A stretch of 44,991 nt of DNA. Origin: Saprospirales bacterium (lineage in GTDB: Bacteria > Bacteroidota > Bacteroidia > Chitinophagales > UBA8649). Below are positions 1 to 5,993 of this stretch, piece by piece (the first letter of the stretch is position 1; every line of letters starts with the position of its first letter). Both the position numbers and the translations under genes were made by a program. The stretch covers positions 1 to 44,991 of the forward strand of contig PAPS01000036.1 of assembly GCA_002708985.1 (NCBI GenBank), written 5' to 3'. The notes beneath the pieces were generated by a model. It worked only from the letters and a program-made list of their open reading frames with translations. It searched no databases and had not been told where the DNA came from.

Positions 1-867
1 AATTGGAATCCCGACAAAAATAAACCTACATTGCAGTCTGCCATATCTTGGCCCCTCAACCGTAAGTACGTTCAGTTTAGAATTATCGAGGTTTCTGAAT
101 CATTACACAAAAAGCAAGTAGAACGAAATTCTTTGAAACCTGCAAATGTTTTAGAGTTTATTGCAAAAAATGTAGGCATTCGAAGGGCAATGGGCCATGC
201 TATTCTTTGTACTAATGCAGATGTACAGCTAAGTGTTGACGTGATTAGATATATTGCCGAGAAGCCATTACAAGACCAAGTTCTATATAGGGCTATTCGC
301 TTAGATATTGATCAAAATTCTAAACGAGAACCGAAGCGCTGCATAACCCGTTGGTTTTTGCAAGGAAGTACAATTCGAACGCCGAGGTATTGGCCTTATG
401 TCGTTCAACATGTGTATGCTCACCAATTGGCAGCACTAAAGAGGTTTTACTATAAAAATGCTCCGGATTGGTACTATGTTCCTTCAATTTCTCGAGCAGA
501 GAAAGTGCTGTTTGATTATCCATTTAATGCAAGTGGAGATTTCGCGTTAATGACTAAATCATCTTGGGCAAAAATGGGGGGATACCGCGAGGCTTGTATA
601 ATTTCTACGCATGTTGATTCCTTGCATTTAGTCGATTGTTTGCGCAGAGATATACGCATTGAACTTCTTACAGGGACATACGTCTATCATCAAGAACATA
701 CTCGTCGTTATTCTTTTGATTCACCGAGCAATGAAATGCATTTTATGTATAAATTATTATGCAAGACCATTACTAGTTATATTTTGGAAGAGGCCAAGGA
801 CAATATATTGGCTGAACAAGATGGATGGGGCATGTCAGATGAAAAATTAGAATCAGTATATGTCTAG
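1..867 (+). CDS. Glycosyltransferase-like protein, 5'-truncated by window edge
   Basis: The frame is open from base 1 and no start codon is visible, so this is the 3' part (288 codons) of a gene that begins outside the window. The first codons read N-W-N-P and line up with E-W-N-P at residues 52-55 of the next gene, so about 50 residues are missing. The two proteins are clear paralogues: IAKNVGIRRA/IAKNVGVRRA, LCTNADVQLS/LCTNVDVIFS, SGDFALM/CGDFTLM, THVDSL/IHIDSL, and a similar Trp-Gly C-terminus. The TN-x-D segment sits where GT-A family 2 enzymes carry their DxD-type metal/nucleotide-sugar site. The likely role is sugar transfer in surface polysaccharide synthesis, judged from the fold-like motifs and the UDP-sugar dehydrogenase downstream; donor and acceptor are unknown. 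The stop overlaps the start of the next gene by 8 bases, so the two are probably translationally coupled. Confidence 0.72.
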   Translation, partial: NWNPDKNKPTLQSAISWPLNRKYVQFRIIEVSESLHKKQVERNSLKPANVLEFIAKNVGIRRAMGHAILCTNADVQLSVDVIRYIAEKPLQDQVLYRAIRLDIDQNSKREPKRCITRWFLQGSTIRTPRYWPYVVQHVYAHQLAALKRFYYKNAPDWYYVPSISRAEKVLFDYPFNASGDFALMTKSSWAKMGGYREACIISTHVDSLHLVDCLRRDIRIELLTGTYVYHQEHTRRYSFDSPSNEMHFMYKLLCKTITSYILEEAKDNILAEQDGWGMSDEKLESVYV

Positions 868-1897
868 TATGAATAATCCGCATTTATCTATAGTGGTGAC
901 CTCCCGCAACGATAATCATGGGGGGGATATGGTAAAACGTATGAAGTATTTTCTGCAAACGTTATACACCCTATCGTCTCGTCAGGAGATGGGTCTTGAG
1001 GTGGTTTTTGTAGAATGGAATCCTCCACCTACAGGGCCCTTATTAAAGGAAATTCTCCCTTTACCACCAAAGAATTTAGATTATTTTGAGCTGCGCTATG
1101 TGGTGGTTCCTGCTAGCCTTCACGGAACGCTAGACAACTCGGATAAACTATCTATGTTTCAAATGATTGCGAAAAATGTAGGCGTTCGAAGAGCTAAAGG
1201 ACAATTTGTGTTATGCACCAATGTGGATGTTATCTTTTCCGAAGAGCTATTTGACGCGCTCTTTTCTGGATTACTTCAAAAAACCATGTTGTATCGTGCC
1301 AATAGAGTAGATGTCCCTAAAGATATACCAGGCGACTTGAGTCATTCTGATTTATTGGCCTTTTGCCAGGGCAATGAAATTCAGCGGATGGGAAAAAATG
1401 CATTATATCCAGAAATATCGAATACTACACCATGGTATTTTTCTTTGCCCTTTATCGGCTGGTTTTTATCCTTGCCCCAAAAATGTATTCGCTTTATGGG
1501 AATAGAGTCGCTTTCTTCTCGATATGCCCGAATGGATACAGATGCCTGTGGTGACTTTACGTTAATGCACAAAGATCACTGGATGTCTATTAGGGGTTAT
1601 ATCGAATTGGAAGCCTACAGTATTCATATAGATTCCTTGCTTTTGTATTATGCCCTTGCTCTAGAAATTGAGCAACATATATTCCCGAGCAAGGCTTGTA
1701 TCTACCATATATCTCATTCAAATGGCTGGGAGCTTCAAGATCCTAAGGAAAAATTATTTTGGGATATACACCAACCCAAATTGGACTGGAGTACAGCGGA
1801 TCGTTTTGGTCGTTATATTGTAGAACATCAACTTCAATATGTCAATAATGAGGATTGGGGGCTGGCAAATCATGATTTAGAAGAGTACACCTATTAA
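860..1897 (+). CDS. Glycosyltransferase family 2-like protein
   Basis: A 345-residue protein without a signal peptide or clear membrane span. The N-terminus (LSIVVTSRNDNHGG, residues 9-22) is a typical GT-A first strand and nucleotide-binding loop. The TNVDV segment (residues 120-124) is the probable DxD-type metal site. ACGDFTLM and SIHIDSLLL further on match the upstream paralogue and probably form the acceptor side. ATG at 860 overlaps the preceding stop; a second ATG at 869 is an equally possible start. Only 9 bases separate it from the UDP-sugar dehydrogenase, so the three genes look like one polysaccharide operon. The family assignment rests on motifs read by eye; the sugar specificity cannot be told. 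The pair probably arose by tandem duplication followed by considerable divergence. Confidence 0.72.
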   Translation: MSSMNNPHLSIVVTSRNDNHGGDMVKRMKYFLQTLYTLSSRQEMGLEVVFVEWNPPPTGPLLKEILPLPPKNLDYFELRYVVVPASLHGTLDNSDKLSMFQMIAKNVGVRRAKGQFVLCTNVDVIFSEELFDALFSGLLQKTMLYRANRVDVPKDIPGDLSHSDLLAFCQGNEIQRMGKNALYPEISNTTPWYFSLPFIGWFLSLPQKCIRFMGIESLSSRYARMDTDACGDFTLMHKDHWMSIRGYIELEAYSIHIDSLLLYYALALEIEQHIFPSKACIYHISHSNGWELQDPKEKLFWDIHQPKLDWSTADRFGRYIVEHQLQYVNNEDWGLANHDLEEYTY

Positions 1898-1906
1898 TTT
1901 TGTGAA

Positions 1907-3022
1907 GTGACAGATATTACACACATCGGCATTATAGGTGTTGGAAAGCTTGGTTTGTGTTTCGCTTTGAATTTAGAAAGATCAGGGTTTAAGGTTTATG
2001 CTACAGACATTGATACTAAACACCTTGATTCTTTGGAAAACAAGGCATTAAATAGCGATGAACCGGATGTGAATGTATTGTTGGATAAGGCCTCCAATCT
2101 TATTCTGGACTCTTCCCTCCAAGGCTTTCTCGATAATCCGATAACAGACATTTTTGTTATGGTGGCAACGCCGACCTCAGCGCATAACGGATATGATCAT
2201 AGCCAGGTAAACAGCTTATGTGATGATTTAATCGCATTTGGGCGTCAACCAGAACAAAGGCATCTATACATTGGATGTACTACTATGCCTGGATATTGCT
2301 CTGAGCTCGCCGAAAAACTTAAACCTTATAATTGGACAGTCTCGTATAATCCCGAGTTTATTGCCCAAGGCACTGTGATTTACAATCAGCGCCATCCTGA
2401 TCAAGTATTAATCGGTGAAGCCAATGTGGAGGTAGGGGATAGGTTGCAGTCAATTTATTCCAAGTTGGTTCAAAACGATCCAACGTATTGTCGCATGGAT
2501 GTTTTAAGTGCAGAGATTACCAAGTTAGCGACGAACTGTTTTTTAACAACAAAAATCTCTTTTGCAAATTCAATAGGAGATTTGGCAAAAAGCGTGGGGG
2601 CAGATCCTGACAAAATTTTAAATGCGGTGGGATCGGATAGCAGAATAGGGGATAAGTACCTCAACTATGGATTTGGTTTTGGTGGGCCTTGTTTTCCGAG
2701 AGATAATCGAGCGTTGGGTCAATTTGCCAAAAGCCAAGGACAGCAGTTGTATATAAGTGCGGCCACAGATGAAGTAAACAAACAGCACTTAAATTTTCAA
2801 ATCCAAGACATCATAAAATCAAAAGAGGAAGATACGCCTATTGAATTTCAGACCATTACATACAAACCGTCATCAGTTCTGCTTGATGAGTCACAGCAAT
2901 TGGCCCTTGCCGTGGCATTGGCTAAACGAGGGCGAACTGTCGTTATTTACGAGCGTCCGTCTGTGATTAAGAAAGTTGAGGCAATGTACCCGGGCCTTTT
3001 TGTATTTAAAGAGTACACCTAG
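1907..3022 (+). CDS. UDP-glucose/GDP-mannose 6-dehydrogenase family protein (short form)
   Basis: A 371-residue NAD-dependent dehydrogenase that should oxidise a nucleotide sugar to its uronic acid for polysaccharide synthesis. The N-terminal Rossmann motif GVGKLG is at residues 11-16. The NPEF...PDQVLIG stretch, the central helix AEITKLATNCFLTTKISF and the catalytic-cysteine loop GFGFGGPCFPRD (Cys at residue 262) all match the family, so the active site looks complete. The C-terminal UDP-binding domain is much reduced: YKPSS..LDESQQLALA corresponds to the usual YKP...R.SPAL motif, and the chain ends about 60-80 residues earlier than usual 430-460-residue members. The start is GTG at 1907. 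It follows the two glycosyltransferases by 9 bases and converges on the MBL gene with a 7-base gap. Confidence 0.85.
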   Translation: MTDITHIGIIGVGKLGLCFALNLERSGFKVYATDIDTKHLDSLENKALNSDEPDVNVLLDKASNLILDSSLQGFLDNPITDIFVMVATPTSAHNGYDHSQVNSLCDDLIAFGRQPEQRHLYIGCTTMPGYCSELAEKLKPYNWTVSYNPEFIAQGTVIYNQRHPDQVLIGEANVEVGDRLQSIYSKLVQNDPTYCRMDVLSAEITKLATNCFLTTKISFANSIGDLAKSVGADPDKILNAVGSDSRIGDKYLNYGFGFGGPCFPRDNRALGQFAKSQGQQLYISAATDEVNKQHLNFQIQDIIKSKEEDTPIEFQTITYKPSSVLLDESQQLALAVALAKRGRTVVIYERPSVIKKVEAMYPGLFVFKEYT

Positions 3023-3029
3023 TAAAGGT

Positions 3030-3791
3030 CTAGATTTCCATCCAATCATAGTTTTCGGCAACCAATCGTTTTTGGGGCGCAGAAAAGACAATCGTGTCCC
3101 AGTTTGGATATTCGACTTTAGCGAGTTTTAAAACTAAACCTCGGCCTGGCTTGGCATCGTCGTGGGTATTGGTTACATACTCGGCTCCGAGTTGTTGCGC
3201 TAATCTAAGGGCTGCATTTGCTCCTGGATTAATCACACCCCCAAGAAAAAAAGGTAGTCGAAAGTCAGTGAATGTTGTAATCAGTAGGCGACAGGTTTTG
3301 TCGCGAAAAGTTTCCATTTGACTTGGATGTAAATCAAAGCCATGAGGTGCGTAGAAGATAAAGTCATTATTCCACGAAATGACAATGGCTTCATAGAGCG
3401 GGGGTTTTGCTTTGGAGGGCCGCATTACGGTCACCTTCAAGGAAATGTTAAAATCACCTATGGCGCCAACATTGGAAAAGCCCTGCTTAGTCAAGCGCTT
3501 AATGGCTCGATCGACACCCTCAATGTTTGCAGAGGAGGGCATTTCATTAAGCGTTAACTCATGGCAGTGATCAGAATAGGGCTGTGAGATAACAATGCGA
3601 TTGGGTTCGGAAATCTGATCGAGGGCGACAGCTGGTTCACTTAGCCACTGCATGTTAAACTGCTTAAAACCGTCAATCTCTGGTCCGATTAGCCATGGAT
3701 CAAGCAGAATGCGCTCCCCTCCCCAATGGATTTCCCATGAATTGTCCATGTTTAACCGACGAAGACATATCGTAGAAGAGGCTGCCGACAT
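3030..3791 (-). CDS. MBL-fold (Lactamase_B_3-like) metal-dependent hydrolase
   Basis: About 253 residues from the ATG at 3791. The opening CLRRLNMDNSWEIHWGG and LLDPWLIGPE are the first strands of the Lactamase_B_3/UlaG-like metallo-beta-lactamase fold. The metal motif is altered: SQPYSDHCH stands where HxHxDH is expected, keeping the D-H and a nearby H. This is a form I recall from a subgroup of uncharacterised MBL proteins. FYAPHGFDLHP and NTHDD are later fold motifs. No substrate can be assigned. The frame is open upstream to 3824, but those codons run into the tRNA terminator hairpin, and the conserved start of the domain argues for 3791 (3749 is a shorter alternative that would lose the first strand). 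It may be read from its own promoter or by readthrough from the tRNA. Confidence 0.72.
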   Translation of the reverse strand: MSAASSTICLRRLNMDNSWEIHWGGERILLDPWLIGPEIDGFKQFNMQWLSEPAVALDQISEPNRIVISQPYSDHCHELTLNEMPSSANIEGVDRAIKRLTKQGFSNVGAIGDFNISLKVTVMRPSKAKPPLYEAIVISWNNDFIFYAPHGFDLHPSQMETFRDKTCRLLITTFTDFRLPFFLGGVINPGANAALRLAQQLGAEYVTNTHDDAKPGRGLVLKLAKVEYPNWDTIVFSAPQKRLVAENYDWMEI

Positions 3792-3810
3792 TATCACAAA
3801 ATAGGGAAAT

Positions 3811-3837
3811 AAAAAAAGCCGCAATACTGCGGCTTTT
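3811..3837 (-). terminator. Rho-independent terminator of tRNA-Asn
   Basis: Read on the minus strand, a 6-bp GC-rich stem (GCCGCA/TGCGGC) with a 4-base loop is extended by A-T pairs and followed by seven T residues. It starts two bases after the tRNA 3' end and would stop transcription before the MBL gene. Confidence 0.8.
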
Positions 3838-3838
3838 G

Positions 3839-3912
3839 CGCCCCCACCTGGGCTCGAACCAGGGACCTGCGGATTAACAGTCCGTCGCTCTAACCAACTG
3901 AGCTATGGAGGC
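3839..3912 (-). tRNA. tRNA-Asn (anticodon GTT)
   Basis: A 74-base cloverleaf on the minus strand. The acceptor arm GCCTCCA pairs with TGGGGGC (one T-G pair). The D-loop contains AGCTCAGTTGGTTAGAGC, the anticodon loop reads CTGTTAA (GTT, asparagine), and the T-arm contains the GGTTCGAGCCC core. The discriminator base is G and CCA is not encoded, so it must be added by the CCA-adding enzyme. A terminator follows directly. Confidence 0.96.
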
Positions 3913-3932
3913 TTAAATCCTTTGAAAGACGT

Positions 3933-3940
3933 CAAAGATA
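3933..3940 (-). promoter_or_regulatory. Bacteroidota-type -7 box for tRNA-Asn
   Basis: The minus strand reads TATCTTTG, an exact match to the Bacteroidota TAnnTTTG -7 element. It would place the transcription start about 15 bases upstream of the tRNA 5' end, a sensible leader length. I do not see a clean TTG at the -33 position. Confidence 0.5.
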
Positions 3941-4044
3941 AATTTTAATTTTTAATTCTGTTACAGGAAAGCGCAAATCGTGTAATCGGCATGGTTATGG
4001 GGTTTTATTGAATATTCCTTTCTTTGTGCAGGTTAACGCATAGC

Positions 4045-4950
4045 ATGAAAATTTTAACAGTTGGAACCGTCGCTTTTGACGCCATTGAAAGCCCTTTTGG
4101 TAAGGTTGATAAAATCATAGGAGGTGCGGCAACTTACATCTCATGGTCGGCCTCGTATTACACAAAAGATCTCGCCATAGTCTCGGTAATCGGTGGTGAC
4201 TATGATATGGAAAGCCTTGACCGTTTAAGGGCGAGGGGAGTAGACACTGCAGGGATTGAAATTAAAGAAGACGAAAAATCATTTTTTTGGTCTGGCCGAT
4301 ATCACACCGACATGAATACAAGGGATTCGTTAGACACCCAATTGAATGTTTTATTGTCCTTTGACCCCAAGGTGCCGTCATCCCATCGAGATGCAGAAAT
4401 CCTTATGCTTGGCAATATTGATCCTACCCTACAGATGAAGGTCATTGACCAGATGAAGAATCCTGCTTTTATCGTATTAGACACCATGAACTTTTGGATG
4501 GAGATTAAGCTTGATGCCTTAAAAGAAGTGATTAAGCGTGCTAATCTTTTAACCATTAATGACGAGGAAGCCCGTTTGCTCACTGGAGAGTACTCACTCA
4601 AAAAAGCCTCTCAAAAGATTCTTGCCATGGGGCCTCAATATTTAATCATCAAAAAAGGAGAGCATGGCGCATTGCTTTTTTCAAAAGACGACATGTTCTT
4701 TGCGCCCGCCCTTCCGCTTGAGGATGTTTTTGATCCGACAGGAGCTGGGGACACTTTTGCAGGAGGCTTAGTAGGGTATTTAGCACAACGTGAAGAATTT
4801 ACTTTCGAAGAGTTAAAGCAAGGTGTCATCCATGGATCAATGATGGCGAGTTATTGTGTTGAGTCTTTTGGTCCTCAGCGCCTTATGGAACTTAATGATG
4901 TGATGCGTATGGAGCGTTTGGAGGAGTTTCGTAGGCTAACCAAGTTCTAG
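4045..4950 (+). CDS. PfkB family (ribokinase-like) carbohydrate kinase
   Basis: A 301-residue cytosolic sugar or nucleoside kinase of the ribokinase/PfkB superfamily, which transfers phosphate from ATP to a hydroxymethyl group. The N-terminal IGGAATYISWSAS block is the substrate-binding glycine motif. The C-terminal PfkB signature 2, DPTGAGDTFAGG, lies at residues 230-241 with the catalytic base Asp at residue 236. TINDEEARLLTG is the usual helix that precedes the ATP site. The frame extends upstream to a TTG at 4024, but ATG at 4045 gives the standard start (MKILTVGTVAFDAI). Substrate is not predictable: adenosine-kinase-like and fructokinase-like members share these motifs. It is monocistronic and converges on asd with a 9-base gap. 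Confidence 0.87.
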   Translation: MKILTVGTVAFDAIESPFGKVDKIIGGAATYISWSASYYTKDLAIVSVIGGDYDMESLDRLRARGVDTAGIEIKEDEKSFFWSGRYHTDMNTRDSLDTQLNVLLSFDPKVPSSHRDAEILMLGNIDPTLQMKVIDQMKNPAFIVLDTMNFWMEIKLDALKEVIKRANLLTINDEEARLLTGEYSLKKASQKILAMGPQYLIIKKGEHGALLFSKDDMFFAPALPLEDVFDPTGAGDTFAGGLVGYLAQREEFTFEELKQGVIHGSMMASYCVESFGPQRLMELNDVMRMERLEEFRRLTKF

Positions 4951-4959
4951 TAGGCATAT

Positions 4960-5952
4960 TTAATAGCCTAACCCCTCTACGATTTGAATGGCATTTGTTG
5001 CTGCACCTTTAAGTAAGTTATCGGCTACAATCCAACAATTAAAGGCATTTTCCAGGCTCACATCTCTTCGGATGCGCCCTACAAATACTTCTTCTTTATT
5101 TTCCACAAAGCGTGGCATTGGGTAAATATGTTCTTCGGGCTTGTCTTGAACTATAACTCCTTCCACTTCTGAGATCGCCTTTTGAACGGCATCTAATGTG
5201 AAAGCTTGGCGTAGCTCCACATTGGCCGCAATACTATGACCCCCTTGTACGGGAACCCTCACAACAGTTGCCGTTACTGCGATAGTTGGGTCATTAAAAA
5301 TTTTGCGGCTTTCTTCCCGCAACTTAACTTCTTCGGCTGTATCGTTATTCTCGTCTAGCGCTCCATTAACTGGCAGGCAATTCATATCAATAGGGTGGGG
5401 ATAGGCCATGTTTTCTGCCCGCTTACCCACTCGCTCTGTCATAAGTTGAGTAATGGCATCTTTACCTGTACCGGAAACGGATTGATAGGTGGAAAGGACC
5501 ATTCGCTTAATGCCGAATTTTTGTTGGACATTACGCAAAGCTAGCACGAGTTGAATGGTCGAACAATTTGGGTTGGCGATAATTCCGTGGGAATCGTTTA
5601 CACTGCATAGGTTGATTTCTGGAACAACCAGTGGCACTGTATTATCCATGCGCCAGCAAGATGAGTTATCGATAACGCGGCATCCTGCATCCACAAAAAG
5701 TGGCGCCCATTTTTTACTTACACCACTTCCGGCTGAAAAGATGGCCCACCTGGGGTTTTGTGCCAAGACATCGTCTACAGTTTGAACCGTCAGTTGCTCA
5801 TTATGAAACATTCTTGTCTGCCCTGCAGAACGGTTTGAGGCCCCCAAAAGAAGTTCTTTTGGTCGATGTCCGCGGGATGCTAACCCGTCAAGCAGTTTTT
5901 GGCCCACTAGACCAGTAACCCCAATAATAGCTCCGCGTTGCTGTATACTCAT
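4960..5952 (-). CDS. asd: Aspartate-semialdehyde dehydrogenase
   Basis: A 330-residue enzyme that reduces aspartyl-4-phosphate to aspartate semialdehyde with NADPH, the branch step for lysine/diaminopimelate, threonine and methionine. GVTGLVGQKLL (residues 11-21) is the dinucleotide-binding loop, ANPNCSTIQ holds the acyl-forming cysteine at residue 130, and PVQGGHS carries the active-site histidine at residue 239. Length and motif order are those of the bacterial enzyme, so it should be functional. It is a single gene, divergent from the lamin-tail gene with only 41 bases between starts, which leaves no room for a lysine riboswitch. A TATTTTTG box ends four bases before the ATG (see the separate entry). 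Confidence 0.97.
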   Translation of the reverse strand: MSIQQRGAIIGVTGLVGQKLLDGLASRGHRPKELLLGASNRSAGQTRMFHNEQLTVQTVDDVLAQNPRWAIFSAGSGVSKKWAPLFVDAGCRVIDNSSCWRMDNTVPLVVPEINLCSVNDSHGIIANPNCSTIQLVLALRNVQQKFGIKRMVLSTYQSVSGTGKDAITQLMTERVGKRAENMAYPHPIDMNCLPVNGALDENNDTAEEVKLREESRKIFNDPTIAVTATVVRVPVQGGHSIAANVELRQAFTLDAVQKAISEVEGVIVQDKPEEHIYPMPRFVENKEEVFVGRIRRDVSLENAFNCWIVADNLLKGAATNAIQIVEGLGY

Positions 5953-5956
5953 TACT

Positions 5957-5964
5957 CAAAAATA
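5957..5964 (-). promoter_or_regulatory. TAnnTTTG -7 box for asd, almost touching the start codon
   Basis: The minus strand reads TATTTTTG, then AGTA, then the asd ATG. If it is the real -7 box, the transcript would start at or within a few bases of the ATG, giving a leaderless or nearly leaderless mRNA. No TTG is found at the -33 spacing, so it may be a chance match. Confidence 0.35.
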
Positions 5965-5993
5965 AGGACTTATCTCATGGTAATCTTGATGCC

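Noticed and set aside
5953-5993. Lysine or other riboswitch upstream of asd
   Set aside because: The divergent gap is only 41 bases and shows no stem-loop array, too short for a riboswitch.
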